Assembly: GCA_002315815.1 (NCBI GenBank)
Contig: DCIN01000060.1
Coordinates: 3,391-44,696 of the forward strand
Direction of reading: 5' to 3'
DNA from: Bacteroidales bacterium UBA1725
GTDB taxonomy: Bacteria > Bacteroidota > Bacteroidia > Bacteroidales > UBA932
Length of the DNA: 41,306 nucleotides
This document shows, piece by piece, positions 1 through 8,983 of the stretch. Positions within the stretch are counted from its first letter, which is position 1. Each line of letters starts with the position of its first letter. The notes below the pieces were generated by a model. That model did no database searches. It was not told where the DNA came from and saw nothing but the letters and a program-made list of their open reading frames with translations. The position numbers were made by a program, and so were the translations under genes.

Positions 1-29
1 TCACTGTCCGAAATTTGGGGTACATTATA

Positions 30-143
30 CTACAGTAAACCGTATCTATCTCCGAACTTTATTGCCAGCTGCTGTGAGATAATACCCCAATTCAGGATAG
101 GCATCTTCCATTTCTTGCGGACGTTGCCTTTGTTCTTCGTGAC
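30..143 (-). pseudogene. 3' remnant of an IS256-family (mutator-type) transposase
   Basis: On the minus strand an open frame of 37 codons ends with TAG at 30-32. It encodes a basic segment with KKWKMPILNW followed by QLAIKFGDR, which resembles the extreme C terminus of IS256/mutator-type transposases, where a KKWxMPxxNW motif is followed by a short hydrophobic and acidic tail. An in-frame TAA at 144-146 stops the frame upstream, so the rest of the transposase, including the DDE residues, is not contiguous here. The bases at 1-29 beyond the stop codon may include the element's terminal inverted repeat (inference). This is a decayed end, not a working element. Confidence 0.6.
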
Positions 144-245
144 TTATAGCGCAAAATGTCATTAAAACTCTGATAATCAGTGTATTAATCTGACATAATA
201 ATACTATTTATTGAAGGGGCTTCTCTTTATTTCGGCAATCTTGTC

Positions 246-277
246 TTTGTCTTTATGAGGAATAATGGTTAAATTGC
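246..277 (+). promoter_or_regulatory. Candidate Bacteroidetes promoter for the GH2-DUF362-GH67 operon
   Basis: TTTG at 246-249 is followed after 20 nt by TAAATTGC at 270-277, one T short of the TAnnTTTG -7 consensus. A transcript from here would start around 281-285 and carry the hairpin at 288-312 near its 5' end. The call is weak because the -7 box is imperfect. Confidence 0.3.
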
Positions 278-287
278 GCGTTGCCCG

Positions 288-312
288 CTTCGCAAGGAGG
301 CCGTCTGCGAAG
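288..312. repeat. Inverted repeat / hairpin in the leader of the first GH2 gene
   Basis: CTTCGCA (288-294) is perfectly complementary to TGCGAAG (306-312) across an 11-nt loop containing AGGAGG. It ends 29 nt before the ATG at 342. It could be an operator or an RNA hairpin; the sequence does not decide. Confidence 0.45.
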
Positions 313-341
313 AATAAAGTTTGCAATTATATTTTCAACTT

Positions 342-3275
342 ATGAAGAAATCATTATTCCTGTTTGTACTTGCCCTTTGTTTCCAGTCCTTTGCTATGGC
401 TTCTTCGTCGGACAGCATCCAGATTCCATCAGACAAGGCCAGCGTTATGACTCTGAACGGAGAGTGGTTTTTCCGTTTCATTGACGGTAATGACTGGAGC
501 GGTTTTTCAGCCTTCTTCAATAAAGGGTATGACTGCTCTTCCTGGGACAGGATTGAAGTCCCCGGCTGCTGGGATGCCATAGGGTATCTTCCTGCGGAAT
601 ATGCCCATCCGAAGGATGTCAACGGCTTGTACAAGACAAGTTTCTCCGTCCCTCGTGCCTGGAAGGGAAAAGAGGTTTTCCTTAATTTCGACGGTGTTCT
701 GCGAGCCTATGATTTATGGGTTAACGGAGAATATGTCGGGAATTGGGAACTTGCCAACAACAGCTGCCAGTTCAATGTGACCCCTTTCGTCAAGGCGGGG
801 AAGAATGAACTGTCAATGAGAGTCTATACGAGGTATAAAGGGTATGAATTCGACGGGAATGATGACTGGGGCCAGGTTGGCATTCACCGTGACATAACAC
901 TTTTTGCAGTTCCAAAAACCCACGTCAAGGACCTTCGCATAGTTACCAGAGTGGCTCCGAACGATGATGCCGAAGTCCGGCTTGACATTAAAATGAATAT
1001 CATCAAGAATGTACTGAATGTCATCAAAGGTGGAAGGACTGTCATCAAGGGTAAAATTGTCTCTCCCGATATGAATCTGGTGGATACTTTCGAATATAAA
1101 GTTGCAGGAGAGACAGTAAGTCACGTATGGAATGCATCATCTCCTCATCTATGGACAGCCGAAACCCCATCCCTCTATACTCTCTACTATTCAGTATGGC
1201 AAAATGGAAAACTGATTGAGTCCTTCTCCAGGAAGTTTGGAATCAGAGAAATACGCGTGGAAGGAAGCAAACTTCTGCTTAATAACAGGCTGTTCAAGCT
1301 GCGCGGAGTCAATATTCACGCAACGGATCCGCAGAAGGGCAAGGTAATCAGCAACAATCTCAATCTCAAGGATATGAAGCTGATGAAAGAAGCCAATGTG
1401 AATTTCATCCGCACCTCCCACTATCCCAGAGAACCGAGATTTTATGACCTTTGTGATTCCCTTGGCTTCTATGTAATGGACGAGGTCCCATTCGGGTATG
1501 GAGACGAACATCTCAATGACACCACATATCAGGACAATCTCATTCTTCGTGCCCGGGCTACCGTGGCAAGGGATAAGAACCATCCCTGTGTGATTGTATG
1601 GAGCATAGGCAACGAGAACAATCTCACCCCCATCTGCCAAGTGACAGGAAAATATGTCCAGCAGATGGATCCTACCAGACCGATATGCTATCCTATGATT
1701 GGAAGTTATTTCAACAGGTTCAATTTTGATCTGCCTGATTTTCTCGATATTTATGCTCCTCACTATCCAAGTGCCGGTACTCTGCGTGATTATGCACGTC
1801 GCAGCAGCAAGCCCGTCATTGCCACAGAATATTGTCACACACTCGGACAGGCTCTTGAGGATCACCACTCAATGTGGGAAGTGATGCAGGCCAATGACAA
1901 TCTTGCGGGAGGAGCAATCTGGGAATGGGTTGATCAGGGAATGCCGGACCGCGAAAGTGTGTGGCCCGGGAAATATGCCTGGACAGACAGGGTTTGGCTG
2001 AGTGAGACGAAGGCAATCAAGATGGAAGGCAATCAGGGTACTGACGGACTTCTATATCCGACCAGAGATCCTCTTCCGAATTATTACAACATCCGTAAGA
2101 ACTATGCTCAGGCTTATGTTCTGACAGACAAGATCAAGGCAGACGCAACGCACACAAATCTTTCAGTCGAACTGGAGAACAGATATGATTTCGTCGATCT
2201 GAAAGACCGGGTCGAGTGCTGTTGGCAAATCAAGACAGCTGACGGAAAAGTTCTTGACTCGGGCAAAGTGTCACCTGCCTGCGAACCCCATCAGAGATGC
2301 ACTCTGGAAATAGACGCGAAAGCGTCACTGTCTTATCTCGACGAGACTGTCTGCATTCTTGATCTCCGTTTCACAGACAAGACAAACGGACTTGCAGTGA
2401 ATGAAAAGAGCTTCATTCTGAACAGCGACGAGCAGTATTCTTCCATAGTGGCTTCGCTTGAGAAAGACATCGATTCCGAAAATAGTTTTTTATCCTTCAT
2501 AATAAGAGACGACCTCTGGAGGAGCGGCCGCAAACCCTCAATCGCGGAGGATCTTATTCTCACAAAGCGCGGAGGCTCCTATGTCACAAATTACATTATG
2601 GAAGGCGGCCGCACCCGCAGTGGGGATTATTGTTTCTCAAACAACGAAATCAGTTTTTGCGGCACACTGAACCGGACAAAGGATGGAAGTGCCGTAGTTT
2701 ATGAATTTGATATGAGTCCCCAGACCGATGGAAAACTCCTTACCGAAGCAGGATTCTCCCTCCTTCTTTACAGTGGTCTGAACTGCTTCCAGTGGCTTGG
2801 TCGGGGACCATATACTTCATACCCCGGCAAGGATGATGCGAATGCCGTCGGCGTACACGCACTCAAGGCTGGAGACCTCTATTTTGAAGGCAACAAGACA
2901 GGTGTGGATGCTCTCCTGTGTACGGATGAGAGGGGTAATGGTCTCCTTTTCCTGTCAGATGTCCACAACGTTAATTTTGAGGAGACAGATCAGGGCATTG
3001 TTGTCTCCTTCAATCCTGTTGTGTCAGGAATGGGCAGGAAAGGACAGGTGACAATGTTTCCGCAATACTCACGCAAAGGAATGAGCATCTCCGGCGAAGT
3101 GAGGGTGATACCGGTGAAGGCGGGGAAATGGAGCCGTTCGATGAGAAAGACTTTCAGGGACCCTTCCACCATCCAGGTGTATTCTCCGTTCATTTCCGTT
3201 TATGACACTTATCTCCGCAAACTTGAAGACATTGATTCCGTTCCGAGCACATCCATATCTTTTATCAATCAATAG
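342..3275 (+). CDS. Secreted GH2 family glycosidase (beta-galactosidase-like)
   Basis: A 977-residue exported glycoside hydrolase of family 2, probably a beta-galactosidase acting on plant polysaccharide side chains in the periplasm. I chose the ATG at 342 over an upstream TTG because it begins a clean signal peptide (MKKSLFLFVLALCF). In order: a jelly-roll sugar-binding domain (about 35-195), an Ig-like domain (200-310), a TIM barrel (310-600) and a long C-terminal part with a QWLGRGPY motif typical of the beta-galactosidase small-chain domain. The acid/base is probably Glu425 in SIGNEN and the nucleophile Glu496 in ATEYCH; both are present. It is followed one base later by the DUF362 gene and then by GH67, implying an operon. 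GH2 also contains beta-glucuronidases and beta-mannosidases, so the exact substrate is open. Confidence 0.88.
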   Translation: MKKSLFLFVLALCFQSFAMASSSDSIQIPSDKASVMTLNGEWFFRFIDGNDWSGFSAFFNKGYDCSSWDRIEVPGCWDAIGYLPAEYAHPKDVNGLYKTSFSVPRAWKGKEVFLNFDGVLRAYDLWVNGEYVGNWELANNSCQFNVTPFVKAGKNELSMRVYTRYKGYEFDGNDDWGQVGIHRDITLFAVPKTHVKDLRIVTRVAPNDDAEVRLDIKMNIIKNVLNVIKGGRTVIKGKIVSPDMNLVDTFEYKVAGETVSHVWNASSPHLWTAETPSLYTLYYSVWQNGKLIESFSRKFGIREIRVEGSKLLLNNRLFKLRGVNIHATDPQKGKVISNNLNLKDMKLMKEANVNFIRTSHYPREPRFYDLCDSLGFYVMDEVPFGYGDEHLNDTTYQDNLILRARATVARDKNHPCVIVWSIGNENNLTPICQVTGKYVQQMDPTRPICYPMIGSYFNRFNFDLPDFLDIYAPHYPSAGTLRDYARRSSKPVIATEYCHTLGQALEDHHSMWEVMQANDNLAGGAIWEWVDQGMPDRESVWPGKYAWTDRVWLSETKAIKMEGNQGTDGLLYPTRDPLPNYYNIRKNYAQAYVLTDKIKADATHTNLSVELENRYDFVDLKDRVECCWQIKTADGKVLDSGKVSPACEPHQRCTLEIDAKASLSYLDETVCILDLRFTDKTNGLAVNEKSFILNSDEQYSSIVASLEKDIDSENSFLSFIIRDDLWRSGRKPSIAEDLILTKRGGSYVTNYIMEGGRTRSGDYCFSNNEISFCGTLNRTKDGSAVVYEFDMSPQTDGKLLTEAGFSLLLYSGLNCFQWLGRGPYTSYPGKDDANAVGVHALKAGDLYFEGNKTGVDALLCTDERGNGLLFLSDVHNVNFEETDQGIVVSFNPVVSGMGRKGQVTMFPQYSRKGMSISGEVRVIPVKAGKWSRSMRKTFRDPSTIQVYSPFISVYDTYLRKLEDIDSVPSTSISFINQ

Positions 3276-3276
3276 T

Positions 3277-4551
3277 ATGCACTGTTTAAGAATCGCAGTC
3301 TGTTTTATAGCCGTCACATTGTCAGCTTTTGCTTATGCACAGACTTCTTCCCGTAATGCCGACGGGACACCCAAGATGACAAACAATCAGGTGAATTCGC
3401 CATTGGGCGTAGGTAAGGGTATTTTTCCGGGGAGGGTTGTATGGATTCACAATCCCGGTGTCGCCAACTGGGACGGTGAGACTGGCAGCTGGTATGAACC
3501 GAGGTGGAATAATCAGGTCAAGGCTGATGAGATGATACGGCAGGCCATTGTCTCACTCAGCGGAAAGAAGAATGCACGACAGGCTTGGAATGCCCTGTTC
3601 AAGTATTTCAACAGCACTCACAACAGGGGCAATCTCGGGTATAAGGCGGGTGAGAAGATAGCCATCAAGCTCAATATGAACAATTCTTTCGGTTATGCCG
3701 ACAACGAGCAGCTCAACAGTTCTCCGTACGTGACCCTGGCTTTGCTTCGCAGTATGATAAACGATGGGGGAGTAAGGCCGGAGGACATTACTGTATGCGA
3801 GCCCAGCCGCTATCTTACCGATCAGTTGTATAACTTGTGCCACGGCGAATTCCCAGATGTTCATTTTGTGGATAATGTCGGAGAACAGGGACGCACCAAA
3901 TGTGAGTTCTATGACAATGCTATCCCTTTCACTGCCGGCAAGGGGGAGAAACAGAAAGGTTTGGCGAAATGTATAGTTGACGCGGATTACGTAATCAACA
4001 GCGCCCTTCTCAAGATTCATACAGGCCCGGGTGTAACGCTGACGGGCAAGAATTGGTATGGTGCCACGTCATTGGACAAGGAGTGGCGGAAAAATTCGCA
4101 TAATGCTGTAAGTCAGGACAAACGTAACGGGGTTCCCAAGTACAGTTCTTTTGTTGATTTTATCGGCCACAAGGACCTTGGAGGAAAATGTATGCTGTAT
4201 CTCATTGATGGAACATACGGTTCACGTGACGTGAACGGCAAGCCTGATCCCAAATGGCAGAAGGCTCCTTTCAATGGAGATTGGGCCTGTTCAATCCTTA
4301 TGTCTCAGGATCCGCTTGCGGGTGATTCCGTAGGTCTGGATCTTCTGGTATACGAATGGCCGGAAGTGGCCAGTCTTCCTTTCTGTGATCTGTATCTGGT
4401 TGAGGCGGCCTCCATTCCAAATCCTCCCAGCGGCACTGTGTATGATCCCGAGGATGACGGAAAACCTCTCAAGGAGCCACTGGGCCTTACCGAACATTGG
4501 AACAAGGATAAGGACTATAGTGCCATTGACTTGATTTACAAAAAATTATAG
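3277..4551 (+). CDS. Secreted DUF362 domain protein
   Basis: A 424-residue exported protein with a signal peptide (MHCLRIAVCFIAVTLSAFAYA). The central region carries the DUF362 pattern: KIAIKLNMN near 120, then an ADYVINSALLKIHTGPGVTL stretch and KNWYGATS, like the family's substrate- or cofactor-binding core. No ferredoxin-type Cys clusters, which some DUF362 proteins carry, are visible. The ATG at 3277 lies one base after the stop of the upstream GH2 gene; an earlier in-frame start at 3202 would overlap that gene and precede the signal peptide, so it is rejected. The reaction is unknown. Its place between GH2 and GH67 genes suggests a role in the same glycan pathway, but that is inference only. 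Confidence 0.75.
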   Translation: MHCLRIAVCFIAVTLSAFAYAQTSSRNADGTPKMTNNQVNSPLGVGKGIFPGRVVWIHNPGVANWDGETGSWYEPRWNNQVKADEMIRQAIVSLSGKKNARQAWNALFKYFNSTHNRGNLGYKAGEKIAIKLNMNNSFGYADNEQLNSSPYVTLALLRSMINDGGVRPEDITVCEPSRYLTDQLYNLCHGEFPDVHFVDNVGEQGRTKCEFYDNAIPFTAGKGEKQKGLAKCIVDADYVINSALLKIHTGPGVTLTGKNWYGATSLDKEWRKNSHNAVSQDKRNGVPKYSSFVDFIGHKDLGGKCMLYLIDGTYGSRDVNGKPDPKWQKAPFNGDWACSILMSQDPLAGDSVGLDLLVYEWPEVASLPFCDLYLVEAASIPNPPSGTVYDPEDDGKPLKEPLGLTEHWNKDKDYSAIDLIYKKL

Positions 4552-4594
4552 TTTTTTCTAGAAATTCCTCTTTTGTTTTGAAGATATCTGTTTT

Positions 4595-6679
4595 ATGAAA
4601 ATCACTGCTGTCATTACAACTATTGTTTGCTGCTTGGCGGTTTCCGGCTATGTCTATGCCTATGCCGGTGACGGTTCCAATCTGTGGCTTCCCGGGCCGG
4701 AAAAAGGTAATGCTTCAGTTCTTTTGTCCGCAAAGAGTACTCCTACTACCGACATTGCGGTGCGTGAACTCAGCGATTATTGGAACGGGGGGAAGGTCCT
4801 TCTTGAGATTAAGAAGGACAAAGAATCCAAACGGGATTCATATCGTATCAACAAGTCAGATGGGACCACCACCATCACAGCCCCTTCTGACATAGGTCTT
4901 CTTTACGGAACGTACAGGCTGCTGCAGATGCAGCAGATGGGTCGAACCTCCGGGGATATCGCTATTTCTGAAAGCCCATTCCACGATATACGCCTCCTGA
5001 ATCATTGGGATAATCTGGACGGTAACAGCGAACGTGGTTATGCCGGCAGGAGCATATTCTGGAATGTCAGGGGCTTCCCTGATGCAATAGGGGAGAATGA
5101 TATGGCAGGGATTGCCAACAGTCCATTGAACAGCGAGAAATATGCACGAGCCAACGCCTCGTTGGGAATCAACGGGACGGTGCTCAACAACGTAAACGCT
5201 TCGCCCAAGATGCTTTGTACAGAGGTTCTGGAGATGGCTGCCAAATACGCTGACGTTCTCCGACCTTACGGAATCAGAGTGTATCTTGCGGTGAATTTCT
5301 CGAGTCCTGTAGTCGTTGGCGGTCTGAAAACAGCCGATCCTATGGACAAGGAAGTTCAAAAATGGTGGAAGGCCAAGGCCCGGGAAATATATGACCTCAT
5401 CCCCGATTTCGGCGGATTTCTGGTCAAGGCCAACAGCGAAGGGCAGCCTGGTCCTATGGACTATGGCCGCACGCACGCGGACGGTGCCAATCTTCTGGCC
5501 GGAGCCATACGTCCATACGGGGGCATTGTGATGTGGAGAGCGTTCATCAACAATCCCACTGATCCCGACAGGGCGAAGCAGGCACGAATCGAATTCGAGC
5601 ATCTTGACGGTCAGTTTCTCGACAATGTGATTATTCAGGTGAAGAACGGTCCCATCGACTTCCAGCCCCGTGAACCGTTCAATGCATTGTTCGGAGCTCT
5701 TAATCATACGGCAGAAATGCCTGAGCTCCAGATAACCCAGGAATATCTCGGACAGGCGAATCACCTCGCTTACCTGGGGACAATGTGGGAGGAGTTCTTT
5801 GATGAAGTCCGTCAGTATGCCGATTATACAAGGCATCAGCTCTCCGGGCGCTACAATGCCATAGCAGGCGTCGCAAACACAGGCACGGATGCCGATTGGA
5901 CAGGCCATCCACTGGCACAGTCAAATTGGTATGCCTACGGACGTCTTGCCTGGAATCCGAATCTCGATGCCGAAACGATTGCTGATGAATGGACAAGCCT
6001 CACTTTCCCCGAGTTGAACGAGTCCCAGCACTCCACACTCGTGTCAATGCTTATGCGCAGCCGTGAAGCAGTTGTGGATTACGAAATGCCCATAGGACTG
6101 ACGCACCAGTTCGGGGATTCACATTATGCGCCGGGTCCCTGGGACAACCGTCCGATACGCCGGGACTGGTTGCCGGTCTTTTACAATCAGGCTGACGCCG
6201 ACGGTATCGGGTTTGATCGCACCAAAGCTACCGGAACGGACAATACTTCACAGTATCATCCGGATTTCGGGAACGTTATGGAGGATATCAGCAGTTGCCC
6301 CGATAAATATCTTTTGTGGTTCCACCACGTGTCCTGGAGCCATCGCTGCCAATCTGGGCGTACAGTGTGGGAGGAACTCTGTTATCACTACCAGAATGGT
6401 CTGAACGAGGCCAGAGATTTGCAACGTCAGTGGAACAGCCTTGAAGGGGCTGTCGATACCGATATTTTCCACGATGTCAAGATTCGTCTGATGACTCAGA
6501 CACGTGACGCGCAGTGGTGGAAGGACGGTTCCGTCCTCTATTTCCAGTCGCTGAATGGTATGCCGTTTCCTGATTTTCTGGAACCTCCGGTGCATACTCT
6601 GGAGGAGTGCAAGAACAGCAATCTGAACGTAGGCCTATACAGAAGCCCCGGTCACGAAGAACTGAACCGGGTGAGGTGA
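4595..6679 (+). CDS. GH67 alpha-glucuronidase
   Basis: A 694-residue exported alpha-glucuronidase, which removes (4-O-methyl)glucuronic acid from the ends of xylo-oligosaccharides. It has a signal peptide, an N-terminal domain (about 30-140), a TIM barrel (140-470) and a C-terminal helical domain, and its length is normal for GH67. The likely acid is Glu282 (KANSEGQ) and the base pair Asp355 (PIDFQPREP) and Glu383 (ITQEYLG). The spacings of 73 and 28 residues equal those of the catalytic Glu292, Asp365 and Glu393 known from Cellvibrio GlcA67A. It is the last gene of a three-gene run and ends in a terminator-like hairpin facing the convergent esterase gene. It is the only clear glucuronoxylan enzyme here; no GH10 or GH115 is visible. 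Confidence 0.92.
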   Translation: MKITAVITTIVCCLAVSGYVYAYAGDGSNLWLPGPEKGNASVLLSAKSTPTTDIAVRELSDYWNGGKVLLEIKKDKESKRDSYRINKSDGTTTITAPSDIGLLYGTYRLLQMQQMGRTSGDIAISESPFHDIRLLNHWDNLDGNSERGYAGRSIFWNVRGFPDAIGENDMAGIANSPLNSEKYARANASLGINGTVLNNVNASPKMLCTEVLEMAAKYADVLRPYGIRVYLAVNFSSPVVVGGLKTADPMDKEVQKWWKAKAREIYDLIPDFGGFLVKANSEGQPGPMDYGRTHADGANLLAGAIRPYGGIVMWRAFINNPTDPDRAKQARIEFEHLDGQFLDNVIIQVKNGPIDFQPREPFNALFGALNHTAEMPELQITQEYLGQANHLAYLGTMWEEFFDEVRQYADYTRHQLSGRYNAIAGVANTGTDADWTGHPLAQSNWYAYGRLAWNPNLDAETIADEWTSLTFPELNESQHSTLVSMLMRSREAVVDYEMPIGLTHQFGDSHYAPGPWDNRPIRRDWLPVFYNQADADGIGFDRTKATGTDNTSQYHPDFGNVMEDISSCPDKYLLWFHHVSWSHRCQSGRTVWEELCYHYQNGLNEARDLQRQWNSLEGAVDTDIFHDVKIRLMTQTRDAQWWKDGSVLYFQSLNGMPFPDFLEPPVHTLEECKNSNLNVGLYRSPGHEELNRVR

Positions 6680-6688
6680 ATCACCCGG
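6667..6688. terminator. Bidirectional terminator-like hairpin between convergent genes
   Basis: CCGGGTGA (6667-6674) pairs perfectly with TCACCCGG (6681-6688) around a 6-nt loop that contains the stop codon of the GH67 gene. It sits exactly between two convergent genes. There is no strong T-run on either side, so it may act as an RNA 3' end or with another factor. Confidence 0.55.
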
Positions 6689-6694
6689 CAGTAA

Positions 6695-8899
6695 TCACTT
6701 CATCCGTTCAAGCCATTTTGCAAGTTCGGATGTCCACTGTTCCTTGTATGCAAAACTGTCCTTGAAGCCCCAGCCGTGGCCTCCATCAGCGTAGATGTGG
6801 AGGCTGGAAGGCACGTTGGATTTCTTGAGCGCCGCCATATAGTCCAGACTGTGTGTGACGCTTATCATATCGTCCTGTGAACACAGTATGAATGCTTTCG
6901 GGGTACTTGGACCGACTTTGCTGATAATAGGTCCGCTGTCCCCCGTCATTGAAAGGGCCCCGTAGAACAAAATCTGGAACGCTGGCCTCTGAATCTCATT
7001 CTCGTATTCAGTGCAAAGTCTGGCGATGAGATGTCCTCCTGCCGAATTGCCCTGAACTCCGATCTTCGAGACATCAACATCCCATTCTGCTGCGTGATCG
7101 TGCATTATGACCATTGCCTGCCGCAAGTCGTTCAGCGGAGCATCATAGTGTTTGTTGGGCATACGGTACTTGAGTACGGCCAGAGTGATTCCCCTGTCAT
7201 TGTACCATTTGGCCATCGACGACGATTCCGTTTCGAATGAGAGGTGAGTGTAACCGCCTCCAGGACAAGCTATCACTGCCATTCCATTGGGATGCGCCGC
7301 CGGATATACCGTAAGAGTCGGTTTTGTTACGTTTGTGATGCGGAAGTTGGCGTTGCGGTATTCGTCACCTGAGAGTCCGGTATCGTCGGGGGCACCGTCA
7401 GGCCATATCTCTATGACTGTTGTGCGCACGGGATTCCATCCCTTGAGTATGTAGGCCGGGTCGGAATAGTTCTTTATCACAAGAGCGTCACGTTTTGCAT
7501 CCAGTCTGCGGGACACGGGATTGCGTCCGGAGAAATCGACAACTTCTCCACTGTCGGCGTCACGCGTGTTGAACTCCCAGGCGTGTGAGGTCACTGCGAA
7601 ATCGCTCCATCCTGCCGGGCTTACGTTTCTGGTCGTGCAGTTGATCAGCACGAATTCGGCGTCGGGGTAATTGCGGCTTCTTCCGAATTCCAGTGGACGG
7701 GTTCCTGTACCCTCGAAATGACATTCCACGAATACGTCACCGTGGTCGGGGGAGAAATTCCGTACCCAGCTGCAGGCGCCGCCGGAATTACGTATGGTGC
7801 AATGGTAGGCAAAGAGGCTGCCTCGTCCCAATATGGAGTCGAGTCCTCCGTCAAGGACGCAATCCTCCATATACACAGTGCCGTTGGATTGAAGGGCATC
7901 TCCTCCGCCTATGATGTGTACACGGTAGAGTCCCACTCTTTCTCCGCAGATCAGAAGTCCTTCCGCCTGCCCCTTGGGACAAGTTTCGAAAGTGATGTCC
8001 TCAAGATTGATGTCGCTGCAGTTGTCGAACGAGCAGGCGGCGCGGCGAGATGGGAAAGTTCCGCGTTTCTCGTTGGTCTTTATGTTCATAGGGTGGGGGT
8101 TGAAGACCTCGTCATTCTCGTAATGAATTCTGGTTTTGTCAATTCCGGCACCTTTGACGGTAATGTTCCGTTTGTTTCTGCAGTATACAATCTCTTCGTA
8201 ATCACCTTCGGCGACCGTGATGAGTGTGGCTTTTTCCGAGAAGTCGGGCACATAGTCCAGGGCACCTTGAAGCGTGTTGAAATCTCCTGTGCCGTCCGCT
8301 CTGACATTGAGTTGGGACAGGTCGGTGGGGCCGGACCGTTTGGTGGAGAATTTCCAGCTTCCGTTCTTGATTCCGGCGAACTTGCCGCAGACAATCGCTC
8401 CACGGTCAATTGTGACCGAATACTCGTGACCGTATTCAAGAATATTGTTGTGAAGATATATGGTCGCTGTGTTGCCCCGCACGATTATCGGATGGAAATG
8501 AAAGCCGTCTGTGAACCCTCCGATAATATTGAGCTGATACTGAACAGTGTCCGGAACGGCTCCTCCTGAGGGAGTGCCGGCTGCGGTGTCCCTGTTGGTT
8601 GCCATCTTCTCTCTCGAATAATCGTAGGGAGTTTTGATATAGTCGCAGTCCGGACCATAGAAACGGCCTCTGGTCGGCCCTGCCGGAATGCTGAGGTCAA
8701 GTTCATCTACAAGGCTGCCGTCAGCAACGTCATAGACGCGGATGAATCCCTTGTTACCTACTGTAGGAACGCTGTCGAAAGTAATTGAGAGATGTGTGTC
8801 GGGGTTGACCCTAGACGCCCCGTCGGCCGGGAAGAATAATGTGCCTGCGGGGGCGGAGGCCAGAAGCGGGAGTGCCGCGAGAAAAAGATTCAGTATCAT
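6695..8899 (-). CDS. Fusion: Ig-like domain, CE8-like pectin esterase, alpha/beta esterase
   Basis: A 734-residue exported protein with two different esterases. After a signal peptide (1-18) comes an Ig-like domain (about 20-190, SbsA type). Residues 195-460 form a right-handed beta-helix like CE8 pectin methylesterases. Asp334 (GDALQ) and Asp354 (GGLDSILG) match the QDTL and DFIFG catalytic aspartates, and Arg407 matches LGRPW; the usual oxyanion Gln before the first Asp is Gly333. Residues 525-734 are an alpha/beta hydrolase with Ser619 (GNSAGG), Asp677 (SQDDM) and His708 (GGHGWG), like BD-FAE/acetylesterase enzymes. Removing methyl and acetyl esters with one polypeptide would prepare pectin for the GH28 enzyme encoded nearby (inference). 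Both active sites look intact apart from the Gly333 change. Confidence 0.85.
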   Translation of the reverse strand: MILNLFLAALPLLASAPAGTLFFPADGASRVNPDTHLSITFDSVPTVGNKGFIRVYDVADGSLVDELDLSIPAGPTRGRFYGPDCDYIKTPYDYSREKMATNRDTAAGTPSGGAVPDTVQYQLNIIGGFTDGFHFHPIIVRGNTATIYLHNNILEYGHEYSVTIDRGAIVCGKFAGIKNGSWKFSTKRSGPTDLSQLNVRADGTGDFNTLQGALDYVPDFSEKATLITVAEGDYEEIVYCRNKRNITVKGAGIDKTRIHYENDEVFNPHPMNIKTNEKRGTFPSRRAACSFDNCSDINLEDITFETCPKGQAEGLLICGERVGLYRVHIIGGGDALQSNGTVYMEDCVLDGGLDSILGRGSLFAYHCTIRNSGGACSWVRNFSPDHGDVFVECHFEGTGTRPLEFGRSRNYPDAEFVLINCTTRNVSPAGWSDFAVTSHAWEFNTRDADSGEVVDFSGRNPVSRRLDAKRDALVIKNYSDPAYILKGWNPVRTTVIEIWPDGAPDDTGLSGDEYRNANFRITNVTKPTLTVYPAAHPNGMAVIACPGGGYTHLSFETESSSMAKWYNDRGITLAVLKYRMPNKHYDAPLNDLRQAMVIMHDHAAEWDVDVSKIGVQGNSAGGHLIARLCTEYENEIQRPAFQILFYGALSMTGDSGPIISKVGPSTPKAFILCSQDDMISVTHSLDYMAALKKSNVPSSLHIYADGGHGWGFKDSFAYKEQWTSELAKWLERMK

Positions 8900-8925
8900 T
8901 ATCGTTGTGGTATTACATATTATAA

Positions 8926-8958
8926 GGTGACTGCAAGCCTTGCAGCAGTGCAGTCACC
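8926..8958 (-). terminator. Strong hairpin downstream of the LTxxQ-like gene
   Basis: GGTGACTGCA (8926-8935) pairs perfectly with TGCAGTCACC (8949-8958), a 10-bp stem with a 13-nt loop, between two minus-strand genes. The downstream side on the minus strand is AT-rich (TTATAATATG) but has no clean U-tract. A competing smaller palindrome, CTGCAAGCCTTGCAG, lies at 8931-8945. The likely role is ending or attenuating transcription before the esterase fusion gene. Confidence 0.5.
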
Positions 8959-8983
8959 CTTGTGTCCTGACAAAACGGGGCAA

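Larger units (their letters stand above)
144..341. other. Intergenic leader between the IS remnant and the first GH2 gene
   Basis: This stretch is AT-rich on its left side and shows no convincing gene. It holds a short palindrome CTGATAATCAG at 170-180, a weak promoter candidate at 246-277, a hairpin at 288-312 and a second -7-like string TAAAGTTTG (TA-N3-TTTG) at 315-323, 18 nt before the ATG of the GH2 gene. A 67-codon open frame at 281-484 runs into the GH2 gene in another frame and is rejected. Confidence 0.5.

Noticed and set aside
4856..5908. 350-codon reverse-strand open frame opposite the GH67 gene
   Set aside because: It is antisense to a gene with all catalytic residues in place, and its translation resembles no family I know.
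7718..8569. 283-codon plus-strand open frame inside the CE8/esterase fusion
   Set aside because: It lies opposite the beta-helix region of the real gene and shows no family resemblance.
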